DNA of 15,083 nt from Methylococcaceae bacterium. Lineage in GTDB: Bacteria > Pseudomonadota > Gammaproteobacteria > Methylococcales > Methylomonadaceae. Under the pieces are notes generated by a model, which was not told the DNA's origin, searched no databases, and worked only from the letters and a program-made list of their open reading frames with translations. A program made the position numbers and the translations under genes. Positions within the stretch are counted from its first letter, which is position 1. The number at the start of each line of letters is the position of its first letter. Where the stretch lies: the NCBI GenBank assembly GCA_021647145.1, contig JAKIVF010000089.1:1-15083 (forward strand), read 5' to 3'. This document shows positions 1-7,992 of this stretch, one piece after another.

Positions 1-1331
1 CTGGTATTTTCTTCCATCAGCTCCAGATTACGAATACCAAATTGAGATAATTGTTTCATATCATAATTATCTATAGCATTAGCTGCATTTAAGTGGTGTT
101 TAACCACTGCTTTTAATGATGTATATGAACCCGTATGTGTCCAAGGTCCCGTCACTTCAACATTTAAAAGAGAGGGAGTTCTAAAAGAAAATTTATCAAC
201 ATCCAATCCAGTTTCGCGTGCACGACCAAAATCCTTTGACCCGTCATTTCCATCACCTTTTCCGGGACCAATTTGAGGCATCGCCAAGTTATGGAAACTT
301 TCATCCGTAAAAAAATCACCAGAATGGCAGCTAGAGCAATTCGCCCCGCCTTCTGAAGTAGACGTATAAAATTATAAAGCACCTTTTTTCGCCTTTCTGG
401 AAATGGCTCTTTTGTTGCCTTGAACATATTTTTTCCAAGGCGTATTTACAAAGGCTTGAGAGCGTTCATATTCAGCAATCAGCATAGAGACGCTTTGTTC
501 CGTAATTAATTCTTCCGCACTACCTTCGGGGTTCGCCAATGCTGTTCTAAATTTTTCTAACCAATGATTAAGATCAATCAACATATTTGATTCATCCCCA
601 TACCCAGCCAGACGACCAGCCAGCAACTCTCTAATGGTTTGATTAGTATATTGAGTATGATTAAAACCTTTCATTTCTTCATTAGATGTCACGGGAAAAC
701 GGGCTTGTGCTTGTACTAAATTATTTCCCGCTATAGGGTCTGCTACACCGAATGTAGAATCTGGTGTACGAATACCTGATACCCCTGAACCATTTGCCCC
801 CGGTGTTTTATCTAAACTTTCAACACGACCATCATGAAATTGAAATTTATCCCAAGCAATGAGATTAAATGTTGTAGGCGCATTTCTTGGGACAGGTGGG
901 CCACCTTCAGGGTTTGTAGTAGCATAATCATTTGTTCTGCCTTGCCCTAAAATATCATGATCATCAGCGTCAACACCAATGGGCAAGGATAAATTATCCC
1001 CACCTCCTAAAACAGGATGGTGACAAGTAACACACGCTGAATCAATCTCTCCCCCCAAAGTTTTAGAAAAAAATAAATCCATCCCTAATTGTGCTTTAGG
1101 ACTTTCTATATCAGGTACGTTACGATTTATCATAGGGTCACCGGTTAAATTATTAGACTTAATAATTCTTCTCAGCATTTTATTTAATCTATGCCCGCGG
1201 TTTCCATGATTATCCTCCCAGTGACCATGATCTTGATAAAAAAGCTTATTGCTGCCTCCATTTTTTGCTGAAACAATATGACTAAAACTTAAAGCACTTA
1301 AAATATACAAACCTATAACAGTTTTTCTCAT
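1..1331 (-). pseudogene. Di-heme cytochrome c peroxidase / MauG-family protein, interrupted by an in-frame stop; 3' end outside window
   Basis: Family members are periplasmic di-heme c-type cytochromes that reduce H2O2 or carry out related oxidations. The N-terminus (start 1331, AGGGGAG about 11 nt upstream) is a signal peptide with a likely cleavage after VSA (residue 22). Heme site 1 is CVTCH at residues 100-104. The frame reaches KKGAL, then TAA at 372-374, and continues without any shift as FYTSTSEGGANCSSCHSG, which holds heme site 2 (CSSCH, 338-324). Family-typical segments follow, such as FRTPSLLNVEV and GPWTHTGSY, to the window edge. Homologues usually have a hydrophobic residue at the stop (GALLF-like), so one TTA-to-TAA change explains it. 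The truncated 319-residue product lacks heme 2 and should be inactive. A sequencing error is the main alternative. The gene diverges from the response-regulator gene, and the two share an intergenic region with OmpR-like repeats. Confidence 0.88.
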
Positions 1332-1432
1332 AGCACACTTACTCCCCTAATAAATTTCTAATTATCAATTAATTTAAATTTGTGCCAAATTATAAAAAAA
1401 ACTTATAACTAAATTATGTCATTAAGACAATT

Positions 1433-1462
1433 AAAATGTAACAAAATGTAACAAAATGTAAC
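1433..1462. promoter_or_regulatory. Three tandem 10-bp OmpR-type half-sites (candidate operator)
   Basis: Three perfect consecutive copies of AAAATGTAAC lie between the divergent peroxidase and response-regulator genes. The period is exactly one helical turn. The core TGTAACA resembles the TGNAACA-type half-site of OmpR-family regulators, which bind as tandem dimers to direct repeats of about 10 bp. Since an OmpR-like regulator is encoded 105 bp downstream, autoregulation and/or control of the peroxidase gene is the simplest reading. The repeat is seen directly; its function is inferred. Confidence 0.6.
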
Positions 1463-1566
1463 AAACAAACTGATTCCTGACCTAGATATAAGAACAAGAG
1501 TAAAATAAAAAAATATTGAGTATTAATAGTTGCTAATTTAGCTCTAACCTTCTATATGGATAACGT

Positions 1567-2346
1567 TTGAAAAGTAAAAATAAAATAAAAATTTTGATTG
1601 TTGATGATGATCTGGAAACTTGTCAGCTTCTCTGTCAATATTTTGAAAACCAAGGGTTTTCTACTTCATCAGTTAATAACGGTATAGCATTAGACTCCTA
1701 CCTTAGTAAAGAGGGCGTAGATTTAATTATTCTTGATTTAATGTTACCGGGTGAAAATGGCTTAAGTATTCTCAAGCGTATGCAAAACAAGATACAAATT
1801 CCTGTGATTATTTTGTCTGCTAATGCTGAAGATATTGACCGTATTGTAGGTCTCGAAATAGGAGCGGATGATTATTTAGCAAAACCTTTCAATCCACGTG
1901 AATTACTTGCTCGTATCCACTCGGTATTACGAAGGCACGAAGGAAAACAAAAAAATATCAGGCCAGAAGAACGTAAACTTATTCGTTCGAAAGGGAGAAG
2001 ACAAAGCGACCTAAAAAATAGCGGTTCTGGAAAAAATAAAAACTGTCATATTTTTGGCCCATATATATTAAATACATGTAATCACACTCTTCATCGAAAT
2101 GGCAAAAAAGTTACCTTAACAAGTGGAGAGTTCTCTTTATTAAATATCTTCATCAAAAATCCAGAACAAGTATTAACCAGGGATGCTCTTTTAGAGAAAC
2201 TTAAAGGCTATGATTGTGCTCCATTTGATAGGAGTATCGACGTTCGAGTTATGAGACTACGTCAAAAAATAGAAGTTGACACAACAATGCCATCGTACAT
2301 CCTGACTGTATGGGGACAAGGGTATAAATTTGTACCAAACCCGTAA
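1567..2346 (+). CDS. OmpR-family two-component response regulator
   Basis: A DNA-binding response regulator, probably phosphorylated by the kinase encoded next. The receiver domain covers about residues 7-124, with acidic pocket D13/D14, phosphoacceptor D57 in LDLMLPG, S84 and K106 in AKPFNPREL. The segment DRIVGLEIGADDY closely resembles OmpR. A winged-helix domain (about 160-257) contains TSGEFSLL and ends in WGQGYKF. The linker between the domains (about 125-159) is long and rich in Lys, Arg and Ser, which gives 259 residues where OmpR itself has 239. The start is TTG at 1567: a stop codon lies two codons upstream in frame, no ATG precedes the first beta strand, and a weak GGAT lies 6-9 nt upstream. 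The family call is firm; calling it OmpR itself is not. Confidence 0.93.
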   Translation: MKSKNKIKILIVDDDLETCQLLCQYFENQGFSTSSVNNGIALDSYLSKEGVDLIILDLMLPGENGLSILKRMQNKIQIPVIILSANAEDIDRIVGLEIGADDYLAKPFNPRELLARIHSVLRRHEGKQKNIRPEERKLIRSKGRRQSDLKNSGSGKNKNCHIFGPYILNTCNHTLHRNGKKVTLTSGEFSLLNIFIKNPEQVLTRDALLEKLKGYDCAPFDRSIDVRVMRLRQKIEVDTTMPSYILTVWGQGYKFVPNP

Positions 2347-2350
2347 TAGT

Positions 2351-3667
2351 ATGCCTAAATTTCAACGTCCTAATTCAATCTACCTAAATATCAGTTTAAC
2401 TCTGATATTTGGTTTATTGAGTTTTACAATATTCTCAATAGTATTAGCTTTTCTCTTTATTGTGAACCCTATGGCAAATAGAGTTGCTAACGATATGGGC
2501 GGATTAATATACACTGTTAGTCGAACATGGTTTTCTCTTCCACCAGAGAAAAAACAAAACTTTCGATCTCGCTTACGTAAACAGCATCAGCTAATGGTTA
2601 CTGATGAAAAAATACCTGTAACCAATATAATTATTAATAATCCCTTTATTCCTAAACTTGAAAAATCTTTACTCCTTCAAACAGGGCAGATAGTAACTGT
2701 AAAACAAGATATAAAGGATAAACGCTGCCTTTGGGTTAGCCTTTCTGAAGCTGAACAGACCGTGACAATAGGTTTTTTTCATGATCGAATTGGGCCACGG
2801 CCCTCTATAGTCATTCTAGGTATTATAGCTGCGGGCAGTCTTCTTATTTTAATAACTACCATACTTTTAGTACGCCGCATAACTCAACCGATAAAAACTT
2901 TATCAAATGCTGTTAGCTTATTTGGCTCAGGAGACTTGTCAACTCGAATTCCAGAAAAGGGATCAGAAGAAATAGTTATCTTAGCTCACAATTTTAATAA
3001 TATGGCATTAGAGATCTCTCAGTTATTAACGAATAGAAATATACTTTTTGGAGGTATATCACATGATTTACGCACACCAATTACTCGGATGCAAATTGCC
3101 TTGGAATTATTACAAAATGATAGCAATTCAACATTAATTTCTAAAATGAGAAATAATCTCTTAGAAATGGAAACCCTGATTCAACAATCATTAGAATTAG
3201 TAAAAGGATTAGACAAACACAATGCTATTGACGTTGAGATTAACACAGTAATAAACGATATTATTTTGGACTATAAAAGCCAGCAACAAGTCATTCACTA
3301 TAGACCTGCTGATTGTGGTATTTGCAACATAGAAATCAATGCCTTTCGTCGGATTTTATACAATTTACTTGATAATGCTATTCGCTATAGCGATAATAAA
3401 GTGATTGCAATAATCTGCATAAAGAAAAATGAAAAACTAGTTATCCGCATATTAGATCAAGGAACAGGGATTCCCGCTGATAAACTAGAGATGGTTTTTC
3501 AGCCGTTTTATCGATTAGATAATTCTCGAAATAAGGGAACAGGGGGAAGTGGTTTAGGCTTAGCAATCGTAAAACAATTATGTGATATTTACGGCTGGAA
3601 TATTCAGTTAATCCCAAGGCTTAAAGGTGGACTGGAAGTTAAACTTGAAATTATTCAAAATAAATAA
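2351..3667 (+). CDS. EnvZ-like membrane sensor histidine kinase
   Basis: Sensor kinase partner of the upstream regulator. Numbered from ATG 2351 (438 residues; EnvZ has 450): transmembrane helix 1 about 15-39, a periplasmic sensor region about 40-150, transmembrane helix 2 about 153-175, a HAMP domain about 176-230, and the H-box GISHDLRTPITR with phospho-His H238. The catalytic domain has the N-box NLLDNAIRYS, then DQGTGIP, FQPFYRLD and GTGGSGLGLAIV. The H-box matches the EnvZ subgroup. ATG 2351 lies 4 nt after the regulator's stop, so translational coupling is likely, but it lacks a Shine-Dalgarno sequence. An in-frame TTG at 2330 has AAGGG 7 nt upstream and would overlap the regulator by 17 nt, so either start is possible. 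The periplasmic region gives no clue to the ligand. Confidence 0.92.
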   Translation: MPKFQRPNSIYLNISLTLIFGLLSFTIFSIVLAFLFIVNPMANRVANDMGGLIYTVSRTWFSLPPEKKQNFRSRLRKQHQLMVTDEKIPVTNIIINNPFIPKLEKSLLLQTGQIVTVKQDIKDKRCLWVSLSEAEQTVTIGFFHDRIGPRPSIVILGIIAAGSLLILITTILLVRRITQPIKTLSNAVSLFGSGDLSTRIPEKGSEEIVILAHNFNNMALEISQLLTNRNILFGGISHDLRTPITRMQIALELLQNDSNSTLISKMRNNLLEMETLIQQSLELVKGLDKHNAIDVEINTVINDIILDYKSQQQVIHYRPADCGICNIEINAFRRILYNLLDNAIRYSDNKVIAIICIKKNEKLVIRILDQGTGIPADKLEMVFQPFYRLDNSRNKGTGGSGLGLAIVKQLCDIYGWNIQLIPRLKGGLEVKLEIIQNK

Positions 3668-3668
3668 A

Positions 3669-3690
3669 AATACGCTTAGAAAAGCATATT
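3669..3690 (+). terminator. Weak hairpin after the kinase gene
   Basis: AATACGCTT and AAGCATATT form a 9-bp stem with one mismatch and a 4-nt loop, starting 2 nt after the kinase stop. Only a short mixed T-run follows (TTTCTACT), so termination would be partial at best. Confidence 0.3.
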
Positions 3691-3759
3691 TCTACTGTGA
3701 GTTTTATACCATGATTGGCACTAGTCTGATTGGTTTTCAATAAATGAAGATTATCAAAA

Positions 3760-4302
3760 ATGGCAAAACATCCAAAAATATATAGTAGAAAGACAATAGC
3801 AAAATCTAGACTTTTTCATATTGAATCGATGGATATTACCTTTAGCAACGGTGAAAGTCGTGTCTATGAACGATTAACCAGAACTCAGCCATCAGGTGCT
3901 GTATTAATCGTTCCCATGCTTGATAAAAAAACCGTTTTGTTAATTAGAGAATATTCGGCCGGAGTTGATCGCTATGAGCTAGGTTTGCCAAAAGGTAAAA
4001 TTGATGCAGGAGAAAATCTATTAAATGCAGCCAACCGGGAGCTTAAGGAAGAAGTCGGCTATGGCGCAAAACAGTTACATCATGTAACTTCTCTCACACT
4101 TGCCCCAGCATATATGGAGCATTCGATTGATATTGTTATTGCACAAGATTTATATGAAGAAAAACTAGAAGGTGATGAACCTGAGGAGCTAGACGTTATT
4201 CCCTGGAAAATAAATGATATCCAACGCTTAATGGCAACAGGAGAATGCACAGAAGCTCGTTCTATTGCTGCACTGTACTTAGCAAAAGATTATCTAAGCT
4301 AA
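3760..4302 (+). CDS. nudE: NudE-type Nudix hydrolase (ADP-ribose / dinucleotide pyrophosphatase)
   Basis: A cytosolic Nudix enzyme. Characterised NudE proteins hydrolyse ADP-ribose, NADH and diadenosine polyphosphates to nucleoside monophosphate products, using Mg2+. The complete Nudix box (G-x5-E-x7-REUxEExGU) runs from G79 to Y101 and includes ANRELKEEVGYG. NudE-typical flanks are present: RLFHIESMD and SNGESRVYER near the N-terminus, VPMLDKKTVLLIREY before the box, LAPAYMEHSIDIVIAQDLY after it, and LEGDEPE followed by EARSIAALYLA at the C-terminus. The 180-residue length is normal for the family. It lies 7 bp upstream of the ABC-class ATPase gene on the same strand, so the two probably form one transcript. 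The start is the ATG at 3760; no strong Shine-Dalgarno is seen. Confidence 0.9.
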   Translation: MAKHPKIYSRKTIAKSRLFHIESMDITFSNGESRVYERLTRTQPSGAVLIVPMLDKKTVLLIREYSAGVDRYELGLPKGKIDAGENLLNAANRELKEEVGYGAKQLHHVTSLTLAPAYMEHSIDIVIAQDLYEEKLEGDEPEELDVIPWKINDIQRLMATGECTEARSIAALYLAKDYLS

Positions 4303-4309
4303 ACATACA

Positions 4310-6106
4310 ATGCTAAAAAAAAGTACTCATCTAAAAACATTAATCACATCATTAACGGGAGAGCCTTACCAAAAGATTCAAAAATTAAGGGGCTGTTTTC
4401 AATTTCCTCACTATATATTCCAATTTCTAAGAATCCAGGGTAGCCCGGGTGCCAACCCGGCTTCCATTGCTAATATCACTCTACCCATTGAAACCTGCCA
4501 ACTACCTAAGCAGTGTTTTGTTTCCTCTTTTTCTCAATTAGCACTCGCTGACTTTCTGATTCGTCGTTTTAATATTGGGATAAGCAAATTTGCCCAACAA
4601 AACCGAGGTAAAGACGGTAGTGGCTCTTTTCATACGATTGAGCTAAGTCAGAAAATGATAGAACGAGATAGCGTTATTTTTTCAGAAAATAACATAGAAT
4701 TACGCTTTATTTTCAGCTTACCTGCCAATGGATCCGGTGGCAGACAATTTGATGCTGAACAAACATGGCTAATGTTTGAACAAGAATTAAGCCCACTAAT
4801 TGATTTCACTTTCCTTTATAACAGTTATGATGAATCAACTCTACACTTGCTACAGCAATACCTGACCATTCAACAAAACAGACAAGAAATAAAACGTTAT
4901 ATGCAAAAAAATGATCTCTGTGTATTTATCAATAATGGAGCACATTTACCCAGGTTAAGTGGTATTGACGATAGACCTGCATCAGGTGAAAAGATACTTC
5001 CCTTTCTATCACCCAAGTCCCTTGAAATTATGATTCCCCTTTCTGACAAGAGCAAAATAAAAGGTATGGGAATCAAACAAGGCATTACCTGCATTACTGG
5101 AGGTGGTTTTCATGGAAAATCCACACTATTACAAGCTATTTTGTCGGGTGTATATGCACATATTCCTAATGATGGCAGAGAATATATAGTTACTAGGGAA
5201 GATGCTGTTTTTACTTGTGCTGAAGAAGGTCGTAGTATTCGTGATGTGAATATTAGCCCTTTTATTAATCAGCTACCTAATAACATTCAGACTGAACGAT
5301 TTTCCACTGACAATGCTAGTGGAAGTACTTCACAAGCAGCCAGTATTATTGAGGCAATAGAATTTAACTCACATTTTTTATTATTTGATGAGGATAGTTG
5401 TGCGAGTAATTTTCTATATAGAGATGAGCTAATACAAAAAATTCTTGATGCTAAATATGAGCCAATCAAACCTCTTTACGCTGCAATTCGATCTTTATGG
5501 ACAAAAAATAATATTTCCATGATTTTTGTTGTGGGTGGTTTAGGTAGTTTTTTACAAAAAGCAGATACGTGCTTATTAATGGATAATTATCAATGCAAGG
5601 ACATTAGTCTCCAAGTTAGAGAAAAACTAGGGAATATTATTGAGGGAAAGCACAAACTTATAACTTTTGCCTCAAACAGGTGCTTATCCTCTAATAACTT
5701 TAACCCTTCATACATAAACCAGCGTTTGAAAAAAAAAGTCCCTATTAGGATAAAAGACCTAAGAAATGCCCCTAGACAATTAGAATACGGGATGGACTTG
5801 ATCAATTTAGAAGCATTGCCCCAGCTTGTGGAAGCCTCGCAAATAAAAAGCATCGGCTATTGCCTGTTAAGAATTAGACAACAAATGCAAAACCAAACTA
5901 ATGAGCCACGCACCATTAGTTATTGGGTTCAATGGTTGATTCAAAAATTAGAAAATGAAGGCCTCTCTTTTTTACATCCGGACTATCAAGGTACTTTATC
6001 AATGCCTCGTAAATATGAAATAGCTGCTGCTATCAACCGTATTAGATCATTAAAAATAATAGAAAATAATAAATATGGTTTCGATACAAGGGAAACATCA
6101 TCTTGA
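4310..6106 (+). CDS. Predicted ATPase of the ABC class (COG3044, MRB1590-related)
   Basis: A soluble P-loop protein of the 'ABC_ATPase' family, whose bacterial role is not established; the trypanosome relative MRB1590 works in mitochondrial RNA editing. An N-terminal region (about 1-250) contains FPHYIFQFLRIQG and KDGSGSFHTIEL, typical of the family. The single ABC-like ATPase core has Walker A GGGFHGKSTLL (264-274), the family signature SGSTSQAASI (337-346) and Walker B HFLLFDEDSCASNF (355-368, catalytic DE at 360-361). A C-terminal region reaches residue 598, a full length for the family. There are no transmembrane helices, so it is not a transporter. It follows nudE by 7 bp and converges on rtcR across the integrase remnant. 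The family is secure from the motifs; linking it to RNA repair is inference. Confidence 0.88.
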   Translation: MLKKSTHLKTLITSLTGEPYQKIQKLRGCFQFPHYIFQFLRIQGSPGANPASIANITLPIETCQLPKQCFVSSFSQLALADFLIRRFNIGISKFAQQNRGKDGSGSFHTIELSQKMIERDSVIFSENNIELRFIFSLPANGSGGRQFDAEQTWLMFEQELSPLIDFTFLYNSYDESTLHLLQQYLTIQQNRQEIKRYMQKNDLCVFINNGAHLPRLSGIDDRPASGEKILPFLSPKSLEIMIPLSDKSKIKGMGIKQGITCITGGGFHGKSTLLQAILSGVYAHIPNDGREYIVTREDAVFTCAEEGRSIRDVNISPFINQLPNNIQTERFSTDNASGSTSQAASIIEAIEFNSHFLLFDEDSCASNFLYRDELIQKILDAKYEPIKPLYAAIRSLWTKNNISMIFVVGGLGSFLQKADTCLLMDNYQCKDISLQVREKLGNIIEGKHKLITFASNRCLSSNNFNPSYINQRLKKKVPIRIKDLRNAPRQLEYGMDLINLEALPQLVEASQIKSIGYCLLRIRQQMQNQTNEPRTISYWVQWLIQKLENEGLSFLHPDYQGTLSMPRKYEIAAAINRIRSLKIIENNKYGFDTRETSS

Positions 6107-6148
6107 TATTTATGTCCACTTATTTTACGAATTCAGGAGGAACCCAAA

Positions 6149-6451
6149 ATGAGATCCATTAGATGCCCCTCATTAATGCTAATGGAGTCTGTTCGTATCA
6201 GGATTAAAGGTTTAGACGAGTATTCTAGCTTTGCTCTTGATATAAAGGACTCTGATGCTGTCGATATTCAAACCCTTCAAGATCAATTAGGCCATAGTAA
6301 TATTCGTACAACACAAATTGATACTCATGGAGAGACGAGGAGCTTAGGTGTTAAAAGCCCCCAAGCCATCTTATTCTTGGGCAATAAACCCTCAAATCTT
6401 TTTTTTAAGCTCATCAAAGCTCAAGCCAAATTTTTTCAAAAACTGTGTTAA
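6149..6451 (+). pseudogene. Remnant of an integron-type tyrosine recombinase (IntI-like)
   Basis: Residues 11-33 (LMESVRIRIKGLD and following) match the Arg-I region of integron integrases (RLMECLRLRVKDLD). Residues 38-75 (DIQTLQDQLGHSNIRTTQ, then IDTH and GVKSPQAIL) match their C-terminus (DIRTVQELLGHxDVxTTxIYTH ... GVxSPxDxL). All between them, including the HxxR box, is deleted, and the N-terminal domain is missing. The Arg of GxRLME is Met10 and the nucleophile Tyr of IYTH is Asp (GAT), so it cannot recombine DNA. Homology covers about 6179-6373; the rest of the frame to 6451 is antisense to the end of rtcR. A very strong GGAGGA lies 6 nt before the ATG, so a peptide could still be made. 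No attC site or cassette array was recognised nearby. Confidence 0.72.
6352..6382 (-). terminator. Probable rtcR terminator
   Basis: On the minus strand, 10 nt after the rtcR stop, CCCAAG pairs with CTTGGG around a 10-nt loop (arms 6381-6376 and 6365-6360). GGGC and a short TTTT run follow. It lies inside the 3' end of the integrase remnant. The hairpin is seen; the T-run is short. Confidence 0.42.
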
Positions 6452-7975
6452 TCGATGGCTGTCATTATTTGAGGTTTTATTTTGTCGGCTTATATTAAAT
6501 AATACACGGCCAGCTTCTGCTGCAGAAGCTGAGTTCTGACAAATCTTTATCACTTCTTCAACTTGTACCTGATCAAATAAATCGATAGGTTGTTTAATCA
6601 GAGGGTTAATTTGGTTCTTCTTTTTTAGCTTTATTATTTTTCCCCAGTTTTTCTTTAATCGTTGAATTTCATCTTCAACAATATCAATCGTAATCCGACC
6701 TCCTGGTGCTAAAGTTGCCATTCTGGTGATACTGGCATTTAAGTCACGAAAATTAGCAGCCCATTCAGTTAAAGGAGAAGTAGCAAACTTTATGTATTTT
6801 TCTCGCGCTGCTGTATTAAAACCGATAAGGCTTCCGGATTGAAGGGAGAATTGCTCAAGCTCATAATCAATATTAGGTTCAAGATCTTCTAGCCGTTGTT
6901 TTAAACAAGGTAAACAATACGTCCATAAATTAATTCTGGCTAACAAATCAGCTCTGAACAAGCCTTTTTTAACTTGTACAAACAAGTCTCGATTAGTTCC
7001 TGAAATTAATTGAAAATTACTGCTCACTGTTTTATCAGATCCAAAAGGGGTAAAACTTTTTTCTTCAATTGCTCTTAGTAGCATAGCTTGCTCATCTAAG
7101 CCTAATTCGCCAATTTCATCTAAAAATAGAACACCTCTATCTGCTTCTAATAATAGTCCTTGCCGATTATTAACTGCCCCTGTAAACGCCCCTTTAATAT
7201 GACCAAATAGAGCAGACATAGCATTATCACCCCGTAAAGTTGCACAATTAACTTCTACTAAAAACCCAGTTAATTGTCCTCGTTGTTTTTTTAACTGAAA
7301 AATACGTTTAGCTAATGCCGTTTTTCCTGTTCCTGTTGATCCTGTTAATAGTATTGGATGATGAGAGCGAATTGAAACTTGTTCCAGTTGTGCAATGGTT
7401 TTATTAAATAACTTGTTCTTTGTTTCAATTCCACCTTTTAACTGAGCAGCACCTTCAATATGTTCTTTAGAAAATCGAGATGCAATTCGGTCATATTTGG
7501 ACAGATCCAGATCTATTATTTGATAGGTTGACCTTTGAGAGCCATTATTTGGCACCGGAGATGTTTGTATTAAACGTCCTCTCAAATAATTAGCTTCTGT
7601 TAGTAAATATAAACAAATCTGAGCAACATGTGTGCCCGTAGTAATGTGTATTAAATAGTTTTCCTTTTCTAGATCAAAAGAATAATGTCTGGCAAAATCA
7701 TGTAAATCAGCATAAACACTTTCAAAATCCCACGGATCTGTTTGTGCAATATGGTGGTGTCTGACTTTGGTTTGTGGAGAAATGACTTTAATATCACGAC
7801 TAACCTCATCAGCTAGTTGTTGAAACTGAGGTGGAAAAATTAGCTCCATCCGCTCAATTAATAAATCATCTTGCTGGCATAGAGAAATAGTGGGACGCCA
7901 TCGTTCCCAACGTTTCTTACCTTTTCCTCTATTATCTAGGGAAATTCCTAATAAACTTAGTGCAACAGTTTTCAT
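6392..7975 (-). CDS. rtcR: RtcR, sigma-54-dependent activator of the RNA-repair operon
   Basis: A bacterial enhancer-binding protein that switches on rtcBA. The N-terminal domain (about 1-180) is CARF-like; its conserved ligand-pocket stretch HITTGTHVAQICLYLL is at 110-125. In characterised RtcR this domain represses the ATPase until a ligand linked to RNA damage binds. The AAA+ domain has Walker A GSTGTGKT (212-219), the sigma-54-contact loop GAFTGA (262-267) and Walker B GVLFLDEIGE (281-290). The C-terminal region (about 470-527) holds a Fis-like helix-turn-helix around SASAAEAGRVLFNISRQN. The 527 residues compare with about 532 in E. coli. It diverges from rtcB with a 173-bp gap, the classic arrangement. 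All motifs needed for activation are intact. Confidence 0.96.
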   Translation of the reverse strand: MKTVALSLLGISLDNRGKGKKRWERWRPTISLCQQDDLLIERMELIFPPQFQQLADEVSRDIKVISPQTKVRHHHIAQTDPWDFESVYADLHDFARHYSFDLEKENYLIHITTGTHVAQICLYLLTEANYLRGRLIQTSPVPNNGSQRSTYQIIDLDLSKYDRIASRFSKEHIEGAAQLKGGIETKNKLFNKTIAQLEQVSIRSHHPILLTGSTGTGKTALAKRIFQLKKQRGQLTGFLVEVNCATLRGDNAMSALFGHIKGAFTGAVNNRQGLLLEADRGVLFLDEIGELGLDEQAMLLRAIEEKSFTPFGSDKTVSSNFQLISGTNRDLFVQVKKGLFRADLLARINLWTYCLPCLKQRLEDLEPNIDYELEQFSLQSGSLIGFNTAAREKYIKFATSPLTEWAANFRDLNASITRMATLAPGGRITIDIVEDEIQRLKKNWGKIIKLKKKNQINPLIKQPIDLFDQVQVEEVIKICQNSASAAEAGRVLFNISRQNKTSNNDSHRLTQFLKKFGLSFDELKKKI

Positions 7976-7976
7976 T

Positions 7977-7992
7977 CTATCTAATTTGATAG
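7977..7992. promoter_or_regulatory. Candidate RtcR upstream activating palindrome
   Basis: CTATCTAATTTGATAG is symmetric at 14 of 16 positions and sits directly against the rtcR start, about 105 bp upstream of the sigma-54 -24 element of rtcB. That is normal enhancer spacing. TATCTAA also pairs with TTAGATA at 8005-8011, and another TATCTAAT occurs at 8113-8120. A role as RtcR site, also allowing autoregulation, is inferred from position only. Confidence 0.35.

Noticed and set aside
372..374. Programmed recoding (selenocysteine/pyrrolysine or read-through) at the peroxidase stop
   Set aside because: The codon is TAA, not TGA or TAG, and no stem-loop suited to recoding is visible next to it; a plain nonsense mutation is simpler.
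1433..1462. CRISPR-like or simple tandem repeat array
   Set aside because: The units are 10 bp with no spacers and only three copies; the phasing and TGTAACA core fit a regulator site better.
1527..1560. Sigma-70 promoter for the response regulator (TTGCTA, 17 bp, TATATG)
   Set aside because: The -10 would end only about 8 nt before the TTG start, too close for a normal leader, and both boxes are weak matches.
3716..3730. Possible second sigma-54 promoter before nudE (TGGCAC present)
   Set aside because: The -12 half reads TGAT instead of TTGC, lacking the required GC, so only the -24 half matches.
5590..5853. Minus-strand open frames inside the ATPase gene
   Set aside because: They are antisense shadows of a well-conserved coding region and show no family motifs of their own.
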